Assembly (NCBI GenBank): GCA_964369315.1
Contig: CAYJEJ010000002.1
Span: 62,001 to 126,000 of the forward strand
Length of the DNA: 64,000 nucleotides
Direction: 5' to 3'
From: CAYJEJ01 sp964369315
Lineage (GTDB): Bacteria; Pseudomonadota; Alphaproteobacteria; UBA3830; JAIRWN01
Shown here: positions 1 through 8,507 of the stretch, piece after piece
How positions within the stretch are numbered: position 1 is the stretch's first letter
Layout of the letters: the number at the start of each line of letters is the position of its first letter
Made by a program: the position numbers and the translations under genes
Notes under the pieces: model-generated
The model's input: the letters and a program-made list of their open reading frames with translations, nothing else
What the model was told of the DNA's origin: nothing
Databases searched by the model: none

Positions 1-159
1 AACTCCGTAAAAAAAAATAACAAAATCAAACTAACTAAATTAATAACCTTTGTAAATGAAAAATATATTAATAATATTATTTTTCATCTTGAGTGTGACC
101 AAAATAACACAGTTATTAATATAGCTAGCCGTTTTATTTGGTGTTGGCAAGAAGATTAA
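1..159 (+). CDS. C-terminal end of an unknown protein, cut by the window edge
   Basis: The frame that begins at base 1 stays open for 52 codons and stops with TAA at 157-159. The visible tail ends in the residues SRFIWCWQED. No start codon lies inside the window that would give a sensible complete gene, so this is probably the end of a gene that enters from the left. It converges on ftsI. An open run of this length can arise by chance in DNA this AT-rich, so it is only moderately supported. I do not recognise the family. Confidence 0.4.
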   Translation, partial: NSVKKNNKIKLTKLITFVNEKYINNIIFHLECDQNNTVINIASRFIWCWQED

Positions 160-163
160 ACGT

Positions 164-196
164 ATGAAAAAGCTGATAAAAAGCAATATTTTTCAT
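164..196. terminator. Weak hairpin between converging genes
   Basis: ATGAAAAA at 164-171 is complementary to TTTTTCAT at 189-196, an 8-bp AT-rich stem. It lies between the partial gene ending at 159 and ftsI ending at 209. The position suits a bidirectional terminator, but the stem is weak. Confidence 0.3.
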
Positions 197-208
197 GAAA
201 ATTAGTAA

Positions 209-1861
209 TTATTTATGAGCTGTTAAGTCTAGTATTGAGCCAATTCGGCTGAGAATCCTTGAGGCTGAGGGGGCTGCGTTCCACCCAGCGGCGGCAAAGC
301 CAAAGGTTGTTGGAGTGGCTTTTGGTTCATCAAGCATGATAAAAATAAGATATTTCGGTTTTTCCATTGGAATAGCACCGATAAAAAAGCATAAATTGGC
401 TTTTTTGTTATAAGTTTTTCCATCAAGCTTTTCTGATGTGCCAGTTTTACCAATTACTTGATATCCTTGGACATCGGCTTTTTTGCTCGTGCCCTCTTGA
501 ACGACCAGACGAAGCAGTCGCGCAATAATTTTTGATGTTTTGGAGGAAACAATGCGGTTTTTGTCTTTTAAATTTTTGTTTTTATCTTTTATTAAAGTTG
601 GCGGGATTAATACGCCCTGATTTAATATGCCAGCAACAGCCCTTACCATGTGCATCGGGGTGACGGCAATTCCATAGCCGTATGAGGCGGTGATTACCGT
701 TGGCTCTCTCCAAGTCTTTGGGTATAAAGGGGATTGAAGTTCAGGGAGCTCAATCTCTATTGACGAAAACAAACCAACATCTTTAAAAAATCTTTGCTGA
801 ACCTTGCCCCCAACAGACAGTGCGATGCGACCAGAACCAATGTTTGAAGAATATTTGAACACTTCTTCCACCGTTAATGGTTTTGTTTGTGGGTGATAGT
901 CTTTTATCGTAAACTTACCTATCGTTAGTGGGGTTGTCACGTCGATTGTGTCATGAATTTTAAATTTGCCGCTTTCAAGTGCCATGGCGGTGTTGAATAT
1001 TTTTGCGGTTGAACCAGGCTCCATAACCGCACATGTGCATTTATTAAATTTGTTGATATTGGGCGATTTTGAATATTGATTGGGGTCGAAATCTGGTAAA
1101 GAGACCATCGCCAAGGTCTCGCCCGACTCGATATCATAAAAAATGCCTGTTGCTCCAACAGCCCTGAATTCTTTCATTGAATTAATCAATTCGTCTCTTA
1201 CGGCGTGCTGAATTCTTATATCTATCGAGAGTTTTAATGGCTCGAGCGATTTAATTAATCTGGCGTTTTCATAAAGCTCTATCCCCGCGATGCCAACGTT
1301 ATCTATGTCGGTTCCCCCCAATACGTGAGAGACGAGATTTCTGTCGGGGTATAGCCGCCTTTCGGTCTTTATGAAATAAATTCCTGTAATCCCCAAAGAA
1401 AGCAGGGATTCCTGTTGTTTTGGGGTGATATGCCTTTTTATCCAGAAAAATTTTTTCCTAGATTTTATCTGAAGCTCGATTTTTTGATAATTAAGGTCAG
1501 GGAAAACCTTTTTTAAACCCGAAAGCGTTTTGTCAACGTCAAGAATGTCTTTCCCGTTTGCATAAACCGAGACAGTTGGCAAACTTGTCGCCAAAATCAT
1601 GCCGTTGCAGTCTAGTATATCAGCCCTAATCAAATTCGCTTCTTGGTGCGTTAATATGTTTTTGTCGTGCTCACTTAATGGCGGTTTTGATGATATGTAA
1701 AATATCCTGCCTAGTATCAATAAAGATGATAAAACAATCAACACTATAACAATCGTTACTCTCTGACGCAGTGAGGTCAAAGCAACAGAAACCACGTCAT
1801 ATTTGCTCCCAACAATCTCTTTGAACTTGAGTGGGCGGGGGGTGTCTGCTGCGGGTTTCAT
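209..1861 (-). CDS. ftsI: Peptidoglycan transpeptidase FtsI (PBP3)
   Basis: Class B penicillin-binding protein of the division septum, which cross-links peptidoglycan in the periplasm together with FtsW. The 550 residues start with a short cytoplasmic tail and one membrane anchor (about 33-52), then the dimerisation domain and the transpeptidase domain. The three active-site motifs are present: GSTAK near residue 284 with the nucleophilic Ser, SSN near 336 and KTGTS near 473. The ATG overlaps the ftsL stop by 4 bases, indicating translational coupling. murE, the usual downstream gene, is absent; the next gene converges from the other strand. Confidence 0.95.
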   Translation of the reverse strand: MKPAADTPRPLKFKEIVGSKYDVVSVALTSLRQRVTIVIVLIVLSSLLILGRIFYISSKPPLSEHDKNILTHQEANLIRADILDCNGMILATSLPTVSVYANGKDILDVDKTLSGLKKVFPDLNYQKIELQIKSRKKFFWIKRHITPKQQESLLSLGITGIYFIKTERRLYPDRNLVSHVLGGTDIDNVGIAGIELYENARLIKSLEPLKLSIDIRIQHAVRDELINSMKEFRAVGATGIFYDIESGETLAMVSLPDFDPNQYSKSPNINKFNKCTCAVMEPGSTAKIFNTAMALESGKFKIHDTIDVTTPLTIGKFTIKDYHPQTKPLTVEEVFKYSSNIGSGRIALSVGGKVQQRFFKDVGLFSSIEIELPELQSPLYPKTWREPTVITASYGYGIAVTPMHMVRAVAGILNQGVLIPPTLIKDKNKNLKDKNRIVSSKTSKIIARLLRLVVQEGTSKKADVQGYQVIGKTGTSEKLDGKTYNKKANLCFFIGAIPMEKPKYLIFIMLDEPKATPTTFGFAAAGWNAAPSASRILSRIGSILDLTAHK

Positions 1862-2247
1862 CTGATTTTGTGCTTTTGTGCTTTTTTTGAAGATTGGTCT
1901 ATTTTGACCAAAATTCCTTGAAGCTCATCATGATTAATCGCAGTCTCATTTGATTTTGCGTTAATGATATTGGATTTAAAGTCGCCAATCGATATAAGCT
2001 GTCCGACAGTCTTTTGATTGATTTTTAGATGGCGAAAAGCCAAAACTTGCAACCTTTCAGGGTTTGATAAATACTTCAATTCAGCACAAAGTATTTTGAT
2101 GTTATTTCTCGTTTTAACGATTTCTTGCTCGAGCTTAAGAGCCTCAGCGTTCATGTCGGCAACTTTATACTTAAAACAAAACAAACCGCAAGCAATCATA
2201 ACGATGCTTAAAGCAAAAAATAAGTTTAAACGGTTTGCCCCTAACAA
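1858..2247 (-). CDS. ftsL: Cell division protein FtsL
   Basis: Small bitopic divisome protein that joins FtsB and FtsQ and helps activate FtsWI. One membrane segment near the N-terminus is followed by a coiled-coil stretch and a charged, low-complexity tail. The identity rests on position between rsmH and ftsI plus this architecture; FtsL sequences are poorly conserved. The open frame extends to 2319 inside rsmH, but a TTG at 2247, just after the rsmH stop and preceded by GGGAG, gives a more normal 129-residue protein without the long overlap. Confidence 0.8.
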   Translation of the reverse strand: MLGANRLNLFFALSIVMIACGLFCFKYKVADMNAEALKLEQEIVKTRNNIKILCAELKYLSNPERLQVLAFRHLKINQKTVGQLISIGDFKSNIINAKSNETAINHDELQGILVKIDQSSKKAQKHKIR

Positions 2248-2248
2248 A

Positions 2249-3136
2249 TTAAAACTCCCTAAACAACGCCCGTAGCTTAGCTGAACGAGCACGATTGTTA
2301 AATGATAGCTCAATATCACTCGGTGTAATTGGTTTTTTTGTTAATAAACCAAATTTTTTTTCCCCATAATGTTGTAATGCAAAATGTTTAAAAATACGTT
2401 TAACAATTCGGTCTTCTAACGAATGAAATGACACTACAACAAGTACTCCCCTCTTTGACAATAAGCTGACCGCATCTAGTAACGCTTTCTCAACATTTTT
2501 CAGCTCATTATTTACGAAAATCCTTAACGCCTGAAAAGTTTTTGTAGCTGGGTGCAAGCCCTTATTTATATTATTAACAGATTTGACAATATCGGCAAGT
2601 GAGTTTGTTGTTAATATTTGTTTTTTATTTCGCTCTTTTATTATGGCTCGTGCAATTTTTTTTGCCTTGGGGTCTTCGCCATAAAAATATATAATATCTG
2701 CGATATCGGATTCGTCAAAATTGTTCACGATGTCTGCTGCTGTAAGGTCAGTCTCGCCCATACGCATATCTAAAACGCCCTTACGCATAAAAGAAAAACC
2801 GCGTTCAGGCGTTTCTAGTTGCATGGATGAAACGCCAAGGTCAAAAACTATGCCGTCAAATGATGATATGTTTAGTTCAGAGGCAATATTTTTTAAATCA
2901 ACATTATTACGATTAATAAATTTAAAACGAGAATGATAATCCTTAAGAACGTCTTCAGAAAATTTTTCAACGCTTGGGTCAGTGTCTATTCCTATAACGC
3001 GGCTGTTTTTGATGGAATGTAAAATTTTTTTTGTATATCCGCCAGCACCAAATGTTGCATCAGCATAAACCCCACCCTCAACCGATGGAAGGAAATTTAT
3101 TACCTCATCAAGCATTACAGGAACATGTTCAAGCAT
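2249..3136 (-). CDS. rsmH: 16S rRNA m4C1402 methyltransferase RsmH (MraW)
   Basis: SAM-dependent enzyme that N4-methylates C1402 in the 16S rRNA P site. The protein begins MLEHVPVMLDEV, typical for the family, and carries the SAM-binding DATFGAGGYT motif near residue 25. The GIVFDLGVSSMQL and VVSFHSLEDRIVK signatures are also present. At 295 residues it is slightly shorter than many homologues. mraZ, normally upstream, is missing; a transporter-like gene ends only 3 bases before the start. Confidence 0.95.
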   Translation of the reverse strand: MLEHVPVMLDEVINFLPSVEGGVYADATFGAGGYTKKILHSIKNSRVIGIDTDPSVEKFSEDVLKDYHSRFKFINRNNVDLKNIASELNISSFDGIVFDLGVSSMQLETPERGFSFMRKGVLDMRMGETDLTAADIVNNFDESDIADIIYFYGEDPKAKKIARAIIKERNKKQILTTNSLADIVKSVNNINKGLHPATKTFQALRIFVNNELKNVEKALLDAVSLLSKRGVLVVVSFHSLEDRIVKRIFKHFALQHYGEKKFGLLTKKPITPSDIELSFNNRARSAKLRALFREF

Positions 3137-3139
3137 ATT

Positions 3140-4471
3140 TTAAAACGCAAAATAGACAACAACTACAAAAATAGGAATTAAAACAAGACACGACCACTTC
3201 ATATATCCAAAAAATGAAGGCATCTTATAGCCATATTCTTGTGCTATAGACTTGACCATAAAGTTTGGTGCGTTTCCTATATAGGTCATGGCACCAAAAA
3301 ACACCGCACCAAGAGAAATTGCCTTTAATACTAGGTGACCCGCGTTCATAAAGTATTCTGCATCTCCTCCTGCAAGGTGAAAAAACATCAAATATGTTGG
3401 TGCATTATCCAAAATAGAGGACAAAAAACCCGTTGTCCAAAAGCATCTAGCAGCAGAAAAAACACCCTCGCTTGAAAGCCAATTAAACAAAACACCAAAT
3501 GGACCAGCAGAACCAAGGTGCAACATATGTTCAACTGGTATCAGCGTGATGAACACGGTAATAAACAGTTCGGTTATCTCTTTAAGCGGAGCAAATGAAA
3601 AACTATTACGACGGCGGATGTTTTTTGGCGTTATCCCCAAGGATAAAATTGCTGTGCCAAGCAATATCAAGTCGCGAATGATATTATTGATGGGTATTGA
3701 CGCCGAGAGAAGCTGAACACTGCCGACGTTCATTCTGCTGCTTAAAATGACAGATGATACGGCAATCAATAGAAGGGGCAGGTTACGCTTTCCGGCGATA
3801 TTTAATGTGGCAGTTGAGTTTGAGTTGTCAGACAAATCTTGGTTTTGAGAAATTTCTTTTTTTAAGAGCAGCTTATCAATAAAATATAACGCAAACAGCA
3901 TAAATGCCACGATAGAGTAAACTGTTATCGACAGGTTTTTCGTTGTCCAGAAAAAGTCAATCCCTTCCAAAAAACCAACGAATAAAGGTGGGTCGCCTAT
4001 TGGAGTGGTGCCCCCACCAATGTTGGCAACCAAAAATATGAAAAATATTACTAAATGAACATTATATTTTCTGTTGGCGTTTAGACGCAATAACGGTCTT
4101 ATCATAAGCATGGCTGCACCAGTTGTGCCAATCCAACTAGAAATCAGTGCACCAAAACCAATGATGGCAATGTTTGTGCCTGCGGTTAGCTTACGCGAGA
4201 TGGTGAGGTATATCCCGCCTGTTATAATGTATAAGGCAGAGATTAAAATAATAAATGGCAAAAACGTTTCAAACATAACGCCACAAATTATATCTGCAAA
4301 ATTTGTTGCCCCGCACCTAAACCAAAGTGGTACACATATTGAGAGTGCCCAAAAAGCAAAAATTTTACCAGAATTTTTCTGCCAGAATTTTGGTGCTAAA
4401 ATAGGAAAAAACGCAACAGATAAAAGCGTTCCTATAAAAGGTATTTCCCAGTATATTGAATAATTCATCAA
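3140..4471 (-). CDS. Ion-transporter superfamily protein, sodium:proton antiporter-like
   Basis: A polytopic inner-membrane protein of 443 residues with about 11-12 hydrophobic segments. GGGTTPIGDPPLF near residue 152 and a second re-entrant-like stretch with SILDNAPTYLMF near 355 are the paired half-motifs typical of the arsenite/citrate/Na+ antiporter (IT) superfamily. It resembles the group annotated as putative citrate transport or sodium:proton antiporter. The actual substrate cannot be read from sequence. It sits 3 bases upstream of rsmH on the same strand, so the genes are probably co-transcribed. Confidence 0.75.
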   Translation of the reverse strand: MMNYSIYWEIPFIGTLLSVAFFPILAPKFWQKNSGKIFAFWALSICVPLWFRCGATNFADIICGVMFETFLPFIILISALYIITGGIYLTISRKLTAGTNIAIIGFGALISSWIGTTGAAMLMIRPLLRLNANRKYNVHLVIFFIFLVANIGGGTTPIGDPPLFVGFLEGIDFFWTTKNLSITVYSIVAFMLFALYFIDKLLLKKEISQNQDLSDNSNSTATLNIAGKRNLPLLLIAVSSVILSSRMNVGSVQLLSASIPINNIIRDLILLGTAILSLGITPKNIRRRNSFSFAPLKEITELFITVFITLIPVEHMLHLGSAGPFGVLFNWLSSEGVFSAARCFWTTGFLSSILDNAPTYLMFFHLAGGDAEYFMNAGHLVLKAISLGAVFFGAMTYIGNAPNFMVKSIAQEYGYKMPSFFGYMKWSCLVLIPIFVVVVYFAF

Positions 4472-4524
4472 ATTTCCTGTAATATCGCTCTATTATTCGC
4501 TAAATTTTTGAAAAAAACAATCGA

Positions 4525-7158
4525 TTAATGCATAGCAGATGACCAATTATCACCAATTCCGAGATTAACCTTTAAAGGAACGGTCAACAGGATAGTATTT
4601 TCCATAGCATTTTTTATCAACAATAAAGAGTTTTCGTTCGTCTCGAGCGGAACCTCAAACAAAAGCTCATCGTGAATTTGAAGAACCATTTTTATCTCAG
4701 GCATCGAATGGTTTATTAGTTCAGACACATCAATCATGGCTGATTTTATTATATCGGCAGCACTGCCCTGTATTGTCGCGTTAACGGCTTGTCTTTGAGC
4801 AAACTGCTGAACATTGATGGAGGATGAAGAAATATTGTCTATGTAGCATTTGCGTTTGGTAATTGTTTCTATGAAATTGTGTTTGTTTGCAAAGGCAATC
4901 ACGGACGAAATATAGTCCTTTATCCCGCCGTATTGGCTAAAATATAGGTTGATGTATTCTTCCGCTTCACCATGAGAGATGTTTAACCTTTTAGATAGTC
5001 CGTGTGCCTTCATTCCATAAATTATGCCAAAATTCACCTCTTTGGCACATCGACGCATTTCAGGGGTTACGCACTGTTGATTAACTTTAAAAATCTCAGA
5101 GGCTGTAACCGTGTGAATGTCAAGGTTTTCTGAAAATGCAAGTTTCATCGGCTTAATATCAGCCAAATGTGCCAAAACTCTGAGCTCTATTTGAGAGTAG
5201 TCTAAGCTTAGGATAGAATGATTTTTAGGGGCGATGACAACCTCGCGAAAAAATCTGCCCTCCTGAGTGCGAACAGGGATGTTTTGTAAATTGGGATTTT
5301 TTGAAGATAGCCTGCCCGTTACAGTAGATATTGTGCTAAAACTAGTATGAATTCTTTTTGCGTTGTTGTTTGCATGTTGTAAAAATGCATCAGCGTAGGT
5401 TGACTTCAGTTTTTTTACCTTTCTCCAGTTTAGTATAAGGGCTGGGAGTGCATCGCCTGTTTCTGCTAACTTTTCGAGCACATCAGAGCTGGTGGATTTG
5501 ATTTTTTTGCCGCCAAGAGTTTTTTCTAGGATAACAGCAACTTGCTTTGGGGAAGCAATGTTAAATTCTTCACCCGTAAAATTGAAAATTTCTTTTGCGA
5601 GCTCGCGAGCTTTGACGTCTAATCTTAGACCCTCTTCCTGCACCCTTGAGATGTCGATTAATATACCATTTTTTTCAATTTGTGAGATTACAGTTATTAA
5701 TGGGAGGTCAAGCTCTGTATAGATTTTGATAAGATTTTGTTCAGTTAATTTATCAGTCAATTTTTTATATAACTTAAATGCTGAAGATATGTCTTTGGAG
5801 CCTGAATTTTCCCCTAAAAACTCTGCCAATAATTCTTGAAGGTTTGAAGTGCCCACCCCTCGCAATATATATGCCATCAAGCTAAGGTCTTGAAATGAGG
5901 ATGTGTTTGTTATGCCAAATTGTTTTATAAAAAATTTTATATCTAGAGTGATTTTTTGTATATCGTCATTGAGCAAAAACGGTTTTAAAATCTTGTCTAA
6001 CGAGGCAATATCTAATCCCTGTTCAGGCTGCGGTAAATTTTGACCCATATCCAAAAGTTGATATTGTTGTGGTGAGTGAGAACGCTCATCAGATATTGGA
6101 ATGAAAAGGTCACAAGATTCATCAGTCGATAGCCAGAACCCTGTTAATTGGTTGTCGACAAATTCTGGATAGATTACAAGTATGCCGCTAGTACTAGATT
6201 TTTCTAAGTATTTGGTTATTTCAATCGAACTATCAGATTGATAGTGAGAAACCACACTTTCGTTCTGACAGGAGCGTTCAATCTGGGCAGATTTGAATTT
6301 TTTTGGGAGTTTTCTTATTATACTGTCAAAGCCATGCTTTTCTAAAAAATCTAATATGCGTTGATTGTCGACATCTCCCAAAACAAGCGAATTAATAGAA
6401 ACATTGAGCTCGATGTCATCTTTTAGGGTGACTAATTTTTTTGATAGGTAGGCGTTATCTTTGTGTAATATTAGTTTCTCCCTAAGTTTTGTTTGCGTAA
6501 TAGAGTTTATGTTGGTGTAAATACCATCAAGCGTTAGATATGTTTGTAATAATTTAGCAGCCGTTTTTGTCCCAACGCTTGGCACCCCTAGGATATTATC
6601 GCTACTATCCCCAGCTAGCGATTGAAAGTCTATCATTTGTTCAGGGAAAATCCCGTATTTTTGCTGAACATCTGCTACAGATATGACTTTTGACTTTATT
6701 GGGTCAAATATTTGCACATTATCAGACATTAACTGCAAAAGGTCTTTGTCAGAGGAGATTATTGTGGTGTCAACTTGTGATGATGTGGCGTTTTTTGCAA
6801 GTGTTGCGATAATATCGTCCGCTTCAACGCCAGCTTGCTCAAGACGGGGTATTGCAAACATATCGCATAATTGACGAATTGTTGAAAATTGTTGTACAAG
6901 CTCATCTGGAACGACATTTCTATTAGACTTATATAATGGGTATATACTATGACGAAATGTTTCACGAGCAGAGTCAAATATAACAGCTAAAAAATTACTA
7001 CGGTTTGCTTCAATGATTGGTAATATCATATTACAAAACCCATAAACCGCACCAATGGGAGAATTGTCATATTTACTGGTCAAGGTCGGCAAAGCATAAA
7101 AGGCTCTGTATATGAAACCAGAGCCATCTATGAGCACTAACCTTTTATGTTTATCCAT
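4525..7158 (-). CDS. polA: DNA polymerase I
   Basis: Repair and Okazaki-fragment polymerase of 877 residues. The N-terminal 5'-3' exonuclease/flap domain (about 1-290) opens with LVLIDGSGFIYRAF and has the acidic metal-site motifs (EADDIIATLA, TIISSDKDLLQL, GDSSDNILGVP). The family A polymerase domain (about 480-877) has motif A (LDYSQIELR), motif B (RRCAKEVNFGIIYGM) and motif C (QIHDELLFEV). The middle 3'-5' exonuclease fold is recognisable, but its DEDD metal ligands are not in place, so proofreading is probably lost, as in Taq polymerase. Confidence 0.97.
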   Translation of the reverse strand: MDKHKRLVLIDGSGFIYRAFYALPTLTSKYDNSPIGAVYGFCNMILPIIEANRSNFLAVIFDSARETFRHSIYPLYKSNRNVVPDELVQQFSTIRQLCDMFAIPRLEQAGVEADDIIATLAKNATSSQVDTTIISSDKDLLQLMSDNVQIFDPIKSKVISVADVQQKYGIFPEQMIDFQSLAGDSSDNILGVPSVGTKTAAKLLQTYLTLDGIYTNINSITQTKLREKLILHKDNAYLSKKLVTLKDDIELNVSINSLVLGDVDNQRILDFLEKHGFDSIIRKLPKKFKSAQIERSCQNESVVSHYQSDSSIEITKYLEKSSTSGILVIYPEFVDNQLTGFWLSTDESCDLFIPISDERSHSPQQYQLLDMGQNLPQPEQGLDIASLDKILKPFLLNDDIQKITLDIKFFIKQFGITNTSSFQDLSLMAYILRGVGTSNLQELLAEFLGENSGSKDISSAFKLYKKLTDKLTEQNLIKIYTELDLPLITVISQIEKNGILIDISRVQEEGLRLDVKARELAKEIFNFTGEEFNIASPKQVAVILEKTLGGKKIKSTSSDVLEKLAETGDALPALILNWRKVKKLKSTYADAFLQHANNNAKRIHTSFSTISTVTGRLSSKNPNLQNIPVRTQEGRFFREVVIAPKNHSILSLDYSQIELRVLAHLADIKPMKLAFSENLDIHTVTASEIFKVNQQCVTPEMRRCAKEVNFGIIYGMKAHGLSKRLNISHGEAEEYINLYFSQYGGIKDYISSVIAFANKHNFIETITKRKCYIDNISSSSINVQQFAQRQAVNATIQGSAADIIKSAMIDVSELINHSMPEIKMVLQIHDELLFEVPLETNENSLLLIKNAMENTILLTVPLKVNLGIGDNWSSAMH

Positions 7159-7225
7159 AGCGATATGTTATCAAACAATACGCCAGAATGATAATCACTT
7201 TTAATCAGAAGTATAGTTTTTTTAT

Positions 7226-8241
7226 TTAGTGATGATGCTTTTTAAATAGCCCTCCTAATTTATGAAGTGCTTTTTTCCCAACGTTTTTTATCCCTTCTCT
7301 GGTTTTGTGTGCGATGACCTTTGCCCTTTCTTTGGCGACATGGGATACTTTATGGACGCCCTGTTCGATTTTATGTTCAGCTTTGTGTATGCCTAAGTTC
7401 ACCTTATGTTCAGCTTTATGAACACCTTNNNNNNNNNNNNNNNNNNNNNNNNNNNNNNNNNNNNNNNNNNNNNNNNNNNNNNNNNNNNNNNNNNNNNNNN
7501 NNNNNNNNNNNNNNNNNNNNNNNNNNNNACACCCTGTTCAGCTTTGTGTATGCCTAAGTTCACCTTATGTTCAGCCTTATGAACACCTTGGTTTATTTTA
7601 TGTTCAATTTGGCTGGCTTGTCTTTGTATGTTGTGCTCAACATTATGGACACCCTGTTCGGCTTTATGAATACCTTGATTTATTTTATGTTCAATTTGGC
7701 TTGCTTGTCTTTGTATATTGTGCTCAACCTTATGAACCTCTTTTCCTATGTCTCCATCCATCTTAGGTCGGTATTCTGAAAATTGGTGTTCGGGTTTTCT
7801 TTCTGGGACAGAGATTGATTCATGCCCTTTTTTATATAATCTTTCGAACCTGTTAACTGGCTCTTCACGTTCAACATGTTCCGGAACAAATTCTCTCTGA
7901 TGGTGTTCTTCTTGACGTTCCTGAATAAATGCTCTCGGAGGACGTTCTTCTTGATATTCTTGGCGTGTTCTGTGGTTTAATTCTTCTTTTCTTAACCTTG
8001 ATGTTAATTCTTCTATAGGTTGGAAGCTTTCTTCTCTATGTGAGGTTTTGAAATTGTTTTCTTGACGCTCTAATGAACCTAAGCTTTCAATCTTTTTTTC
8101 TTTTATAGAAGAGCGTTCTAATGGTTCTTCGTATCTTTCATTTGTTTCGTATTCATCATAATTCGCATTTGCTACTGATATGTTTAATGTTATCAATAGG
8201 GTGGTGATGACACTAGCTACAGAATTTATTTTTTTATGCAT
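7226..8241 (-). CDS. Secreted hendecad-repeat protein, interrupted by an assembly gap
   Basis: Function not recognised. The start (MHKKINSVASV) gives a signal peptide of about 25 residues ending near ANA. A charged Glu/Gln/Arg-rich region follows (about 27-160). The rest is an amphipathic repeat region built from 11-residue units such as VHKVEHNIQRQ, ASQIEHKINQG and VHKAEHKVNLG, with 7-residue IHKAEQG breaks. The gap at 7429-7528 has a placeholder length and shifts the apparent frame. Beyond it the same repeats resume in another frame, followed by a basic tail (GLFKKHHH) and a TAA at 7226-7228. True length is unknown. The 11/7 periodicity suggests a long coiled coil or surface-binding amphipathic helix. 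Confidence 0.75.
7429..7528. other. Assembly gap of exactly 100 N
   Basis: One hundred consecutive N bases lie in the repeat region of the secreted protein gene. The round number shows a scaffold placeholder rather than a measured length. Near-identical repeat DNA on both sides explains why assembly failed. Coding frames on the two sides differ by the placeholder length, which is not evidence of a frameshift. Confidence 0.98.
7540..7745 (-). repeat. Tandem coding repeats of about 87-120 bp
   Basis: Two near-identical DNA copies are visible on the right of the gap, encoding the pair VHxVEHNIQRQ-ASQIEHKINQG followed by xHKAE units. The sequence left of the gap (about 7380-7428) repeats the text at about 7540-7590. 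These repeats encode the helical region of the secreted protein and flank the N gap. Confidence 0.85.
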
Positions 8242-8306
8242 AAAAGACCTCGTATTATTTGTTGATATTAAAAATGATACAGAAGTTATGTTTACAAAGA
8301 ATTAAA

Positions 8307-8336
8307 TTGACAAAAATTAATGTTTTGAATTATTAA
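8307..8336 (+). promoter_or_regulatory. Candidate sigma70 promoter for tRNA-Pro and the downstream genes
   Basis: A perfect TTGACA lies at 8307-8312, followed after 18 bases by TATTAA at 8331-8336. The tRNA begins about 40 bases downstream. The -10 box is poor, so this is only a candidate. Confidence 0.45.
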
Positions 8337-8376
8337 CAATTGAAAGCATTAACTTAAAATGTTAGATATATCCGTT

Positions 8377-8453
8377 CGGAGCGTAGCGCAGTCTGGTAGC
8401 GCACCACGCTGGGGGTGTGGTGGTCGTGGGTTCAAATCCCGCCGCTCCGACCA
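8377..8453 (+). tRNA. tRNA-Pro (GGG)
   Basis: A full cloverleaf can be folded: acceptor CGGAGCG pairs with CGCTCCG, the discriminator is A and CCA is encoded. The anticodon stem CCACG/TGTGG closes the 7-base loop CTGGGGG, giving anticodon GGG. The T arm contains GTTCAAATC. Confidence 0.97.
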
Positions 8454-8507
8454 AAATTAGAGGGGATTAGAATAATTTTACCAAGTTGTTGCCTTTATAA
8501 GTGTGTT

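Noticed and set aside
7540..7745. Tandem repeats as a CRISPR array
   Set aside because: The repeats are coding, in frame, longer than CRISPR units, and have no unique spacers.
7321..7779. Plus-strand frames across the repeats and gap
   Set aside because: They are antisense shadows of the repeated gene and partly made of N.
8377..8453. tRNA-Pro as an attachment site for the particle cluster
   Set aside because: The cluster starts 9 kb away and has no integrase; no repeated tRNA end was seen near it.
8415..8507. Upstream start of the peptidase frame at 8415
   Set aside because: The ATG lies inside the mature tRNA-Pro, so the frame must begin later.
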